Source: Candidatus Saccharimonadota bacterium
GTDB taxonomy: Bacteria; Patescibacteriota; Saccharimonadia; Saccharimonadales; Saccharimonadaceae
Reading direction: 5' to 3'
Length of the DNA: 64,000 bases
NCBI GenBank assembly: GCA_017510925.1
Contig: JAFWLT010000006.1
Coordinates: forward strand, 1 to 64,000
Position numbers and translations under genes: made by a program. The number at the start of each line of letters is the position of its first letter. Within the stretch, counting starts at the first letter, position 1. A model generated the notes under the pieces. It was not told the DNA's origin. It searched no databases and saw only the letters and a list, made by a program, of their open reading frames with translations. Shown piece after piece: positions 7,640-17,800 of the stretch.

Positions 7640-8777
7640 AATAGCCCCCTTCTATATCAAGAGCTTTCACAAAATATTCTTTTGAACGCTCTTGCTCGTA
7701 TTCTATAGTTTTCTTTGCCACATCAAAATCTACATCAAATAGTCTATCATTAAATGAGATATCGTCTTCATCATAAACAGCTCTATCCATCAATTTTGTC
7801 GTTTTTAACAAATTGCGAATTCTGTAATCTTCTTTACCACCTACTGCCAAAAAAGGTTTTTCAAAAATGATCGAAAAGACGTTGCCATGGAACGAAGATG
7901 ATACAACAATCTTTGCATTCTTAACATAGTTCAGGAATTCTATTGGGCCAGCATCATATTTCTTTATAAAATTCTTGCATATAAAATTCATTTTTGCGTT
8001 TTCTTTTACCACCACCACAGAAATATTATAAACTTTGGATAATTTCTGTGCAATTTTATATGCATTTTTATTAGCTTTTAGATCATACAACAATATATAA
8101 TCATCTTTTATGATCCTACCCCCGACAAGCCTATCCCAATCTTATTTCTTCAACAACAACGTTGGGTCAATATGTATTTCTGCAGAATTTTCACCTGTTA
8201 TTTCTTCTATCATATTAGCACTGCCAATTTCACGCACAGAAATATTTTTATACTTAGACAGATCGTCTTTCAATCTATTTTTCGTCAATTCATCAAGCTC
8301 TAATGGCTTAGGACCAAAACTGGCCGCGTAAGAAATTTTCTTGGTCTTCTCTCCACAAAATTCTAAGAAAAATGACCAATCAAAATCTAGTATTGTATAA
8401 TTCCATATTTGGTCACTACCACTAAGGTAATAATCATAGTTAAAATTTGCCTTTGCTAAACTATCAGCATCCTGGTATTCATCAGTCAAACACAATTTAT
8501 TTTTTATAAATAATTCATATTTTTTCTGACGTTCCAAAATCTGAGGTTTATATTTTGCAAGCAATATATTTTTTGCATTATTTTTTATGTCGAATAAACT
8601 ATAGGATTTTTCATAATATTTCTTTTGTCTCTCGGTCCTCAAATTAATGATTTGATAATCAAAATGTTTCCCAAATTCTCTTTTTATAAATTCCTGCAAA
8701 GCATATGCTTGCAACACTGAGCCGTGGTTATAGGAAGAATGGAATGTAATAGCACCAATTTTTTTCTTATTCTTCAT
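7632..8777 (-). pseudogene. Polysaccharide pyruvyl transferase interrupted by an in-frame TAA
   Basis: A 382-codon frame is broken only by a TAA at 8142-8144. Before the stop are KIGAITFHSSYNHGSVLQAYAL (N-terminal fold), YYLSGSDQIWN and DPTLLLKK. After it the same frame continues with DWDRLVGGR, YILLYDLKAN, SSSFHGNVFSIIF and a normal C-terminus. These are the ordered motifs of PF04230-type enzymes, which put pyruvate ketals on exopolysaccharide sugars. No frameshift is involved: one codon change would restore the gene. I start at the ATG 8775-8777 because GGAGG lies 8 bases ahead of it; a GTG at 8786 is less likely. The stop may be a recent loss, a polymorphism or a base-call error. Confidence 0.85.
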
Positions 8778-8778
8778 A

Positions 8779-9909
8779 TTAAACACCTCCTAAATGGATT
8801 AACGGCATCATCACCCTCACAGTATAGACCAGATATATAATCGATAACGCAGAAACAGCCAATACGAAAAATTTAGTATTCTTATTCTTTGACGACATCG
8901 CATCGATTATTAATGGTAAGGAAGCAAACAATATTAGTGATGAAAATCTCGTTATCGCAATAGACGAAAACGACAATATTATCGTAGCGATACTTAGTAA
9001 GATCACAAAATCTCTTATCTGTCTAAGTTTTTCATTGTCTCTTTGCAGCCAACAAGCCAAGAGAGATATACCAATTTTTGTGATACTCATAAACAAATAG
9101 AAACCATCATAGTATTTCATCATATTATCATTTAGTTTTACATAATCGTGATATATATGTTTAATATTTTCGAAATATGCAATATCGAATACATTTACCA
9201 ACAAATCAATAATAATAGTAATAGACACTGATACAATGATAAATATAATAATAGACCTCATCGTTAATTTCTTTTTCATAAATCTAAATAGCATCAATAG
9301 AGCAAAAGGCAACAACATACTATTATGAATTAACAATGTAATGACGTATAGCAGAAACGGTATTTTCTTTGTACCTTTTATAAATTCTAGATAAACAGCA
9401 AGTGCAAATAAATTAATTGCAAAATAATTATACAAGCCGCTGAAATAGTACAACATATGCTGCCCGAGAATAGCTAAAGGCAACAACGCCATAAATTTTA
9501 CATTTGACATCTGTATTTTATTTTTATAATCAATCAATATATAAAATAACATCGAATACCCCCCCAGGGCCATCAATGATTGCATCAAGTTGTAGTCACC
9601 AATTTTCGCAATTACGAAGGAGAACATCTGGGGCAACAACTCCAATTTATTTCCCTTCACTACCCTTACAAAGCTATCAAAGCTCTCTACATTTTTAAAC
9701 TTATCAGCTTTATCCCAATGCCTTACCAAATCATAATCATCCTTTGGCACAAAATTGTAAGCCAAAATTGCGAAAAACACCCCCATCAAGATAGAACCAA
9801 AAATTTTCCCTGCCAAAGTTTTTGCTCTCAAATATAATATCAATGATATAGCGCCATATGCCACGAGGCCTAAGAACGGTAACACTTTACTGATGTCCAT
9901 CATTTCCAT
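8779..9909 (-). CDS. EpsG-family polysaccharide polymerase (Wzy role)
   Basis: A 376-residue protein with about 10 hydrophobic segments. A loop near residues 53-65 reads VPKDDYDLVRHWD, like the conserved charged D-Y-D..R-H motif of EpsG proteins, which serve as the Wzy polymerase in Gram-positive exopolysaccharide loci. Its position between a GT2 gene and the pyruvyl transferase/flippase genes fits. The ATG at 9909 follows the upstream stop by one base, with AAGGTAGG ahead. The polymerase role is inferred from family and context. Confidence 0.8.
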   Translation of the reverse strand: MEMMDISKVLPFLGLVAYGAISLILYLRAKTLAGKIFGSILMGVFFAILAYNFVPKDDYDLVRHWDKADKFKNVESFDSFVRVVKGNKLELLPQMFSFVIAKIGDYNLMQSLMALGGYSMLFYILIDYKNKIQMSNVKFMALLPLAILGQHMLYYFSGLYNYFAINLFALAVYLEFIKGTKKIPFLLYVITLLIHNSMLLPFALLMLFRFMKKKLTMRSIIIFIIVSVSITIIIDLLVNVFDIAYFENIKHIYHDYVKLNDNMMKYYDGFYLFMSITKIGISLLACWLQRDNEKLRQIRDFVILLSIATIILSFSSIAITRFSSLILFASLPLIIDAMSSKNKNTKFFVLAVSALSIIYLVYTVRVMMPLIHLGGV

Positions 9910-9910
9910 A

Positions 9911-10906
9911 TTACCTACCTTCCCCTTTCACGCCTCTATATAGCTTAGAATAAAGTTTCATATTAGAAGAGACAATCAATGCCCCACCATAGACAAACTT
10001 ATTCTTTATAGTAGGGAATTTTGTTGTAAAATATTTTTTTCTAAGTTTTCCACGTATCTGGCACCAATATCCTTTCGAATTACCAAACGTTTTACGATCT
10101 CTAGCTAAATAGTTCAACAAGGTGACCAAGGAATGAAACTCAAAATAATCTAAGAAGACAAAACCATTTTGTTTATCTGTATCCAACAAAAACGCCTTAA
10201 CTTCATCTACTGCTCTCAGGAAATCTTGGCAACGTGATTCCGAGATATTGTCGCCAGTAATACTTTCTTTTCGAATTAAATAATAATATAATTTTTCATT
10301 AGAAAAAACTACTTTCCTTGCATAATACAGAAGTCTAATTCTAGTAATAATATCTTCAAATTCTCGTCCCTCTGGAAATCTAATTTTATTCTTTTTAAAC
10401 AATGTAGCCCTAAACATACTCATACAGATATATGCAGGGCGTTTATTTCTCAACATATCATTAACAGCATCAACGCCAGATAAAACGCCTTCAGGCCAAT
10501 TCGGCGACTTCTTCAATCTAGAACCATCATTCGAAAATGGCTCAAAGCTATATGTCACTATGTCTATATCGGCAGCTTTTGCAAGCTCTAATACTCTTTC
10601 TACACAATCAGTTCTTATATAGTCGTCAGAGTCTATAAACAGCAACCATTCTCCACTAGCGTTATCGACCCCGACGTTCCTAGCGCTTGACAACCCACCA
10701 TTCTTTTTATGAATGGCTTTTATATTTCTATATTTTTTATCATATTTATCCACTATCTTTTCGGAACCATCAGTGGAGCCATCGTCTATCAAAATTATTT
10801 CTAAATTCTTATACGTCTGATTAAGCAGAGATTTAACACAAACATCCAAATAATCCCTCACATTATAAATTGGAACAATTATCGATACTAGTGGAGCCTT
10901 TTTCAT
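9911..10906 (-). CDS. Family 2 glycosyltransferase
   Basis: A 331-residue GT-A enzyme with the standard N-terminal order: VSIIVPIYNVRDYL, LIDDGSTDGS, NGGLSSARN, then FIDSDDY (metal-binding DXD variant, about residues 92-98). The C-terminal third is basic and lacks a clear membrane span, so it is probably peripheral. It overlaps the preceding gene by 4 bases, so it belongs to the exopolysaccharide operon. The sugar donor is unknown. Confidence 0.88.
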   Translation of the reverse strand: MKKAPLVSIIVPIYNVRDYLDVCVKSLLNQTYKNLEIILIDDGSTDGSEKIVDKYDKKYRNIKAIHKKNGGLSSARNVGVDNASGEWLLFIDSDDYIRTDCVERVLELAKAADIDIVTYSFEPFSNDGSRLKKSPNWPEGVLSGVDAVNDMLRNKRPAYICMSMFRATLFKKNKIRFPEGREFEDIITRIRLLYYARKVVFSNEKLYYYLIRKESITGDNISESRCQDFLRAVDEVKAFLLDTDKQNGFVFLDYFEFHSLVTLLNYLARDRKTFGNSKGYWCQIRGKLRKKYFTTKFPTIKNKFVYGGALIVSSNMKLYSKLYRGVKGEGR

Positions 10907-12114
10907 TTGTTCAACTCCTCTATCAAATTAAAATTACGTTCACAATTTCTTTTATCTCTATACTTATAAAAATTCTCTGCGTCTTTTTTGTATTTTTCCT
11001 CTATGCAGTAATTTCTCTTCACAATCTCCTCAATCTCATCGACAACATCTTCTCTATTAGCAAATATATTTCCAAATGGATACGGCTTACCACTTGATCC
11101 ATAGTGTTTAGTAAAGAAATCTTTTTGGTCAAATTGATAGAATACAACCGGTTTATTCATATATACAAAATCGAAAAATACACTTGAATAGTCAGTCACT
11201 AGAATACTTGCCCCCCTTAACAAAGTTTGCACATCGTATTCCCCAGGCTTACCAATTTTTATCTTTTTATCTCTGCTAACAAAATTTCTAGCAAGTTCTT
11301 GCATATCCTTATGTGGAAAGAAAATAAGCTCCATAGAATTTTTGTGTAAAATTCTTAGCAATTCTTTATCGTTTAAGACGGCTTGCCATTCTTTGTAATA
11401 ATCAGTTTTCTTAAAAACTTTATCTGCATTTTTTAATCTGCCTACATCCCTAAGATATTTACGAAAAGTAGGCATAATTAAAACATATTTTGTTTTTTGC
11501 TGTTTTGATGTATCTTCCAAAACGTCATAGCGACATAGCCCAGTAACATAAACCAGGTCTTTATATTTTGGATTTGCTTGCAAAATTAGTTTTGTTTCTT
11601 CATCCGAACTTGCTATAATGGCGTTTAGTTTGCCACGCAGTTTAATTTTATCTTTTATGATACCGTGTTGCAAAAACACTGTCTTTTTATGCCTCACAAA
11701 AGGTAAAAATGGAATACAAAATGATTTTCCAGGACAAGCCCCGTGCATATGAGTAGAGGCAGACACCGATGACAAAATATAGTAAATATAGTGTTTCGCA
11801 GACCCCGGTTCAATAATTAAATCTTTCCGTGGCATCTTTTCATAATCGACGCTATTTTTAGATAATACAAATCTCACATTTGTGTCAGGCTTATTTTCTA
11901 GTATCCACTTATATAACCAATAGCCATTATCTCTAGCCTCATCTGGTCTTTCACCAATTATCCATAAATTTTTATATTTTTTACTAAATCTTAATGGCGA
12001 AGAAACAATTAGATAAAATGTCATTAAAAATGAAAACCGGATCAACCAAGTGCTATAATAGACCACTTTCTTGATTTTTTGCTTCATTTTCCATCCCATC
12101 GCCCACCAAAACAT
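10903..12114 (-). CDS. CDP-glycerol glycerophosphotransferase-like protein (TagB/TagF family)
   Basis: A 403-residue protein with one N-terminal hydrophobic segment (about 25-45) and a GT-B-like body. Family signs are NLWIIGERPDEARDNGYWLY, FLQHGIIKDK, the Asp/Ser pair ILVTDYSSVFFDF (about residues 309-321) and KPVVFYQFD. Known relatives transfer glycerol- or ribitol-phosphate from CDP donors to lipid-linked saccharides during teichoic acid synthesis. Here it probably adds a polyol phosphate to the repeat unit, although no CDP-glycerol synthase gene is in the window. The ATG at 12114 is kept; MKQKIKK at 12087, with a purine-rich GGATGGAAA ahead, is a good alternative. Confidence 0.82.
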   Translation of the reverse strand: MFWWAMGWKMKQKIKKVVYYSTWLIRFSFLMTFYLIVSSPLRFSKKYKNLWIIGERPDEARDNGYWLYKWILENKPDTNVRFVLSKNSVDYEKMPRKDLIIEPGSAKHYIYYILSSVSASTHMHGACPGKSFCIPFLPFVRHKKTVFLQHGIIKDKIKLRGKLNAIIASSDEETKLILQANPKYKDLVYVTGLCRYDVLEDTSKQQKTKYVLIMPTFRKYLRDVGRLKNADKVFKKTDYYKEWQAVLNDKELLRILHKNSMELIFFPHKDMQELARNFVSRDKKIKIGKPGEYDVQTLLRGASILVTDYSSVFFDFVYMNKPVVFYQFDQKDFFTKHYGSSGKPYPFGNIFANREDVVDEIEEIVKRNYCIEEKYKKDAENFYKYRDKRNCERNFNLIEELNK

Positions 12115-12193
12115 AACTAATATTGTATCCCTATAATTATACCATACTTAGCCAAAAAAATCAACTATTAGACCACCAAAATCAGTTAAAGAT

Positions 12194-12802
12194 CTATGAT
12201 TGGCGTAGATTCCTAATATCGTCCATCACCCCCTCTTTTCCAGCATCTAAACCTTTGCCAGAAAGCACGGTAAGCACCGTCAAAATAACGATTTTCACAT
12301 CTTGTTTGAACGAGAAATTACGCACATAGATAATATCATACTCAATTTTAGAAAAAATTGAGATTTTGTTCCTGCCTTTTACCTGTGCAAGACCAGTAAT
12401 TCCAGGGAGGACAGAAGCTCTCACTCTCTCTTCCTTATTCATATTGTTCCAGTATTCTACCACCCAAGGTCTTGGCCCCACCAAGCTCATCTCGCCCTTT
12501 ATCACGTTAAATAACTGTGGTAATTCATCAATAGAAAGTCTCCGGATCACCTTCCCTACGTGCGTATACTTATCTCTAGAAGAAAGATCACGCATATCAT
12601 TGTCAGAAACCATACTTCTAAATTTAAAAATTCTAAAAATTTTACCATTTTTACCTACTCTTTCCTGACGAAAAAACACTGGGCCACGGCTATCAATTTT
12701 AATAAGAAGTGCCGTAAGGAGCATTAACGGAGAAAAAACCACCACCAAAATGGTGGCTAACACAAAGTCCATTATTCTCTTGATTACGGCATACACTGGC
12801 AT
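12194..12802 (-). CDS. Undecaprenyl-phosphate sugar-1-phosphate transferase (initiating enzyme)
   Basis: A 202-residue bacterial sugar transferase (PF02397). It has one membrane hairpin near the N-terminus (DFVLATILVVVFSPLMLL), then GPVFFRQERVGKNGKIF, FKFRSM, DELPQLFNVIKGEMSLVGPRP and the closing PGITGLAQVKGRN. These are the full catalytic core of the monotopic phosphoglycosyl transferases that load the first sugar-phosphate onto undecaprenyl phosphate. Being the first gene of the locus, it starts repeat-unit synthesis. I choose the ATG at 12800-12802 because AGGAG lies 7 bases ahead; a GTG at 12829 would add nine residues but has no ribosome site. Confidence 0.92.
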   Translation of the reverse strand: MPVYAVIKRIMDFVLATILVVVFSPLMLLTALLIKIDSRGPVFFRQERVGKNGKIFRIFKFRSMVSDNDMRDLSSRDKYTHVGKVIRRLSIDELPQLFNVIKGEMSLVGPRPWVVEYWNNMNKEERVRASVLPGITGLAQVKGRNKISIFSKIEYDIIYVRNFSFKQDVKIVILTVLTVLSGKGLDAGKEGVMDDIRNLRQS

Positions 12803-12849
12803 CAGTAAACTCCTAAACCTGATGCCCACCCAAAATATCAGTTACCTAT

Positions 12850-12878
12850 ATCATACCACAAGAGGCATAATTTGTCAA
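12850..12878 (-). promoter_or_regulatory. Promoter of the exopolysaccharide operon
   Basis: TTGACA (12873-12878) and TATGAT (12850-12855) on the minus strand are separated by exactly 17 bases. Transcription would begin near 12843, giving a leader of about 40 bases to the ATG at 12802. Confidence 0.75.
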
Positions 12879-12892
12879 CCAAAACCAGTAAA

Positions 12893-14410
12893 TTATTTTG
12901 CGTATTCAATAGCGCGAGTTTCGCGAATCACATTCACCTTAATCACGCCAGGATAGCTCATTGTCGCTTCAATCTTGTTGGCGATATCGCGCGCTAATTT
13001 CAAAGCAGACAAATCATCAATTTGCTTTGGCTCCACAATCACACGTACTTCTCTACCTGCAGAAATTGCATAGGCCTTATCAATGCCTGGGAATGAAGTA
13101 GCAATGTTTTCAAGATCGCGCATACGTTCTGCAAAGTTCTCAGCAGAAATGTTGCGAGCACCAGGACGAGCAGCACTCATTGCATCACAAATCTTGATAA
13201 TTACAGCTTCTGGAGTAGTAGCTTCGATATCATCGTGATGTGCAGCAATTGCGTGTACCACTTCGTCTGGCATACCATATTTCTTGGCAAGTTCTGCACC
13301 AATTTCAGCGTGCTTACCTTCAATTTTGTGAGTTACGGCTTTGCCCATATCGTGCATAAGAGCAGCAGTCTTGGCAATTCTTTTATCTGCGCCGATTTCT
13401 TCAGCAATCATACCGGCCACGTGTGCCATTTCAATAGAATGAAGCAGCACGTTCTGACCATATGAAGTTCTAAATTTAAGCTCACCAAGTAAGTGCACTA
13501 GTTCGCGTGGAATACCAACAAGGCCAACTTCGCGTACAGCATCTTCACCAGCGCGTACCACTTCCTTTTCAATTTCTTTTTCGCCTTTTGCTACAGCTTC
13601 TTCAATAGAAGCAGGATTTACGCGACCGTCTTTCATCAAACGTTCAAGTGCATATCTAGCAACTTGACGGCGAATTGGGTCAAATGAAGACAAAACCACC
13701 ATACCAGGAGTATCATCAACGAGAATATCTACACCAGTAGCGCGTTGAAGAGCCTGAATGTTGCGGCCTTCCTTACCAATGATTCTACCTTTCATATCAT
13801 CATCAGGAAGTTTAAGTGCTGTTACAGTCCTATCAGCTGTTACTTCAGAAGACATACGCTCCATTGCAGTAAGGAGAATGGCTTGCGCAGTTTCATCCAC
13901 ATCGTGCTTAATTTCCTTTTGTTCTTTTGCAACCAAGTCTACGAGATCTTGTTTGATATCGTTTTCGGTCATTTTCATGAGTTTGTCACGAGCTTCGTTT
14001 TTGGAAAGCCCAGCAATTTTTTCTAATTTCTCATGCTGCTTAGTGCGAATATCACGTACTTCGTTCTTGAGATCTTCAAGTTCTTTTTCTTGTGCATTAA
14101 GTTTTTCTGTCTTCTTCTCAAGTTGATCTAGCTTGCTATCAAGCGTAGCTTCACGCTCAGCCAAACGATTCTCGGTTTTCTTCCATTCTTTTCTACGATC
14201 ACTTTCTTCAGCTTGGCTTTTTTCAGCAATAGAAGTTGCTTCTTTTCTGGCAGTGAGAACAATTTCCGATGCTTCTCTTTTGGCCTTACGGACAAGATCA
14301 TCAGCCTTGTCTTTACCACCATTTTCATTATGTTTATTATAGGCAAAAATTCCCCCAGCCCCTGCAGCGAGTCCTACCACGGCGGCAATAATTGGGATTA
14401 CAATTTCCAT
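12893..14410 (-). CDS. rny: Ribonuclease Y
   Basis: A 505-residue endoribonuclease that starts mRNA decay at the membrane. It has an N-terminal membrane span (about residues 3-23), a long charged coiled coil (about 30-160), a KH RNA-binding domain with GRIIGKEGRNIQALQ and an HD domain with HSIEMAHVAGMI and LMHDMGKA, then HHDDIEATTPE. The C-terminus closes with the conserved ..VIRETRAIEYAK. Length and order match family standard. The leader is about 90 bases, with AAAGGGA before the ATG and TATAAT at 14500-14505. Confidence 0.97.
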   Translation of the reverse strand: MEIVIPIIAAVVGLAAGAGGIFAYNKHNENGGKDKADDLVRKAKREASEIVLTARKEATSIAEKSQAEESDRRKEWKKTENRLAEREATLDSKLDQLEKKTEKLNAQEKELEDLKNEVRDIRTKQHEKLEKIAGLSKNEARDKLMKMTENDIKQDLVDLVAKEQKEIKHDVDETAQAILLTAMERMSSEVTADRTVTALKLPDDDMKGRIIGKEGRNIQALQRATGVDILVDDTPGMVVLSSFDPIRRQVARYALERLMKDGRVNPASIEEAVAKGEKEIEKEVVRAGEDAVREVGLVGIPRELVHLLGELKFRTSYGQNVLLHSIEMAHVAGMIAEEIGADKRIAKTAALMHDMGKAVTHKIEGKHAEIGAELAKKYGMPDEVVHAIAAHHDDIEATTPEAVIIKICDAMSAARPGARNISAENFAERMRDLENIATSFPGIDKAYAISAGREVRVIVEPKQIDDLSALKLARDIANKIEATMSYPGVIKVNVIRETRAIEYAK

Positions 14411-14499
14411 TTAGTTCCCTTTCTAATTGTTTTTGTCGATATTTTTCTCTATATCAACGGGTTAACAAATAACATCAATTTAATTAATTTCCACTACTA

Positions 14500-14508
14500 A
14501 TTATACCA
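14500..14508 (-). promoter_or_regulatory. Extended -10 promoter of rny
   Basis: TGGTATAAT on the minus strand, about 90 bases before the rny ATG. The leader in between holds a weak GATAT/ATATC inverted repeat and no recognised riboswitch. Confidence 0.5.
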
Positions 14509-14541
14509 CAAAAGCGCCAAAACAAAATTGCTTATGCAGCG

Positions 14542-14763
14542 CTATACTACGTCTGGAATTCGCATTTCTACTAGGCCAGTGGAGACATTTCTCACTACAA
14601 AATCCGAACCACTACAAGATCTTTCAATTTTATGAGTCACCCAACCAGCCGAATTTCTCACCACCAAAGAATTAGACAAAATACTACCCTCAATATAGGA
14701 AGGACCATCTGCCCCACGGTAGATTAACCCGTTTGAAATCAACATTTCTTCTAATTTTGCCAT
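14542..14763 (-). CDS. Small hypothetical protein
   Basis: A 73-residue protein I do not recognise. GGAGG stands 4 to 5 bases before the ATG, the best ribosome site in this neighbourhood, so I think it is translated. It has no signal peptide or membrane span. Short alternating motifs such as YRGADGPSYIEGSIL and SLVVRNSAGWVTHKI suggest a small all-beta domain. It lies 64 bases after the end of the giant FISUMP gene with no terminator between, so it is probably cotranscribed with it. Confidence 0.65.
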   Translation of the reverse strand: MAKLEEMLISNGLIYRGADGPSYIEGSILSNSLVVRNSAGWVTHKIERSCSGSDFVVRNVSTGLVEMRIPDVV

Positions 14764-14827
14764 TTTACCTCCACTTGTTTTCTACATTTTACCCCCACCA
14801 AAATCAGAACGCAAGCATAGGCAAAAA

Positions 14828-17800
14828 CTAAATAGCAATACAGCGAGTATATAAGCCTTTATTGCGTTCCGTTGTGCTATTTGAATCAGTAGATATGCTA
14901 GAACCGTTGTAACGTAAAAGGTACCGAGCTGTTGTAGTATAATATGTGGTCGTCCACCAATACCCATAACCAGTACTGTAAAGATTGCCAGTAACTGGGT
15001 TAAATTGCGAAGTATAGCTAACAATCCCAGCTACTTCGCTATAAGATGGCATACGCCAACCTTTAGGGCAGATATCATAAACTGGCGAGTTCTTATTAGA
15101 AGAACCCGTAATAGTCCCAGCTGTAGTAGCGGCATAGTTGTAATAAGCACCATAGGTGGAATTACAAGTTAATTTCCCTTCATCATAAGAAGTAGTGCTT
15201 ACATCAGCGATTGGAGTATTGTAGTATGTGATAATATTAGTGTCTGCAGGAGTGAGAGTTTTTGCAGCATAGCCAGAGCCGTAAGTAGAGCCACTACCGT
15301 CACAACCAATAGCAAGGTTTCTGGTCATCCAAAGTCTACCATTAAGTTTTGCCGTAGTATATTCCTGCCCATCGCGAGCATCAATAAGGGTTTTAGTATC
15401 ACCATCACTCATCTTAGCTACGATCTGCGAATTTATCTGTTGCATATAAGTGATATCATTGACAGTCCGGTCATCATCCTTAATACAACGTACGGAGAGT
15501 CCACGTTGGCGATATTCTCTGCTAGATGTAGACACCGTCGAACTAAGCAAGTATAAACTAAGAGCTTCAGTAGTAGATAAATAAGAAGATGACGACCAAT
15601 AGTGGCCGTTCTTCCCACCATTGTAAGACGAACTGGATCTATAGTAGCCGGCGAGCAAGAAATTAGGAGTAGTACCTGGGCCCGCGTTATCGTAAAATAC
15701 TGATGAAGCATCGGTAGAGATACTCTTCAGGTCAACACCATAAGCTGTAGCAAGTTCATAGAAATCACCTTTCTTGTAACCAGTAGTTGAGGTAGCGCTG
15801 TTGTCTCTACTATCACCAGACTTTGGTAATCTCCAACCCTTCGGGCAGATAGAATATGGTGCGTCATTGCCATAGCCAGTTACGTTAGTTTGGTTGCCAG
15901 CAACTGTAGCAAGCCAAGAGTAGTAGGAATTACAACCTGGAGAAGTATTACAATTCGCTTGGTCAGTAGTTTCATTGCCAGTGTTATAGACAAAGGCCTT
16001 AGTATCGTCATCAAACCCAGTAGCAGAAGAAGCAGGAAGAGTGTAGTAATTATCTGTAGGCACATTAGAATCACTAGCATTAAGCGTAGTCCCACCAGCA
16101 AGGTTGAGGTCTGACACCATCCAAACATTACCATCTTTTAATCTTCCGACTTTATATTTTTTACCATCACGAGAATCTTTGAGCGTAATCGTATCATGAA
16201 CATTTGGAATCAGAGTCTCAAGATCTTCGTCAGTCACATCTTGCATCGCCGGCAAATCACCATCATCCTTGATACAACGTACATAATTTCCGATATAACG
16301 ATAATAATAATATGTGTTATTTAAGGTACTACCATTGTAATAAAAATTATAACGTTGAGAAGCGCTAAATGCATCAGACTCCCACCAATAGCCACTAGTT
16401 GTATCTATCAAATTTTTATCATAATAATTACCACCAGCTACCGGATTGAAATCACTCGTAGATGAAACAATCCCATCGAATTCAGAATGGCTTGGCAATC
16501 TCCATCCTTTAGGACAAACACTATTTATAGCTTCATCCGTACTATCAGTTGTGATTTGCATAGCAGAAGCAGCTGCATAGTTGTACCAAACCCCGTTAGT
16601 GGTGTTTCCACTATCGTGAATTCTCGCCTCTGTGGTAGAATCACCAGATGTTAGATCACCATAAGTTATAGACACTGAAGAGCTCACATTAGAATCCGAA
16701 GGAGTAAGAGTAGTGCCAGTAAATCCTAAGTTTTGCGTCATCCATACATTTCCATCAGTAAGTCTAGTAACTTTATATCTTTTACCATCACGAGAATCTT
16801 TGAGGTAAGTCGTGTCACCAGTATTTGGAATCATTTTTTCTAGTTGCGTGCTAGAAACATTTTGCATCGCCGGCACATCGTCTAGAACACAACGAACAGA
16901 ATACCCATAGTTGCGTGTACCATATTCATTGCCTAGTGGCCAAGCACCTGATTCGGAAGCGAACATATAATACATACTATTGCTATCACGAATAGTAGAC
17001 GACCAGAAGTTGCCATACGCATTACGGCTACCTGGGCCATTACCTAAATAATTACCTGAAGTCGGAAGGCTAAGCGCAGTCTTAAAATCAGTATGGCTGG
17101 ACGAATAAGCCACATAGAGCGCCTGGTACTCTCCGTCAGAACCACCAGTAGGTATACGCCAACCAGCCGGACAAATATCATAACTAGCATTGCCACTACC
17201 TGACGACGTACAATAAGTTCCTGCCGTAACAGCACAATAATTATAATATACACCAGTCTTACCACCACCAACACCCCAATAAGTAGTAGTAGTATTTTCG
17301 TAATCAGTATTGATCATTGCAGTAGTAGTACTATTAAAGCCAGTAGTAGTTGACGTTGTTGGAAGAGTAAACGGAGTAGATGGATCCATATTAGTATTTG
17401 AAGCAGAAAGTGTTTCTACTAGTGGAACTGAACCTAGATTTAAATTATCTAGCAACCAACAGTTGCCATCCTTCAACCTTTGGATAGTATATTGTTGCCC
17501 ATCACGAATATCAGTTACTGTCCTTGCTATAGCAGTACAAGTAGTTGGATCTAGATTCTGCATAATGTTTGGTGAAGATTGCCACATAGCATAAAGGTTA
17601 GCTTCGGCTGTACCAGTGGACGGAATGCTGGTAAAGGTGAAATCATCGCCATTGTTATAGACTTCTGCTGGAGTACCAGAACAAGCAGTTGGGTTAGCAG
17701 AATAATCTGCAGTACCATAACACCAGCCTTTAAATACGGCACCAGCTTTAGTAGGATCTGCTTGTGAAATAGTAAACTTAGATGCAGTGATATTAGCTTG

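Noticed and set aside
7632-8777. Two separate small genes instead of one broken pyruvyl transferase
   Set aside because: Both parts are in the same frame, and motifs are colinear with one enzyme. The sequence between stop and next ATG is also family-like, and the second part lacks a ribosome site.
14782-15024. 80-codon minus-strand frame at the end of the FISUMP gene
   Set aside because: It is a shadow in another frame of the conserved C-terminal FISUMP unit.
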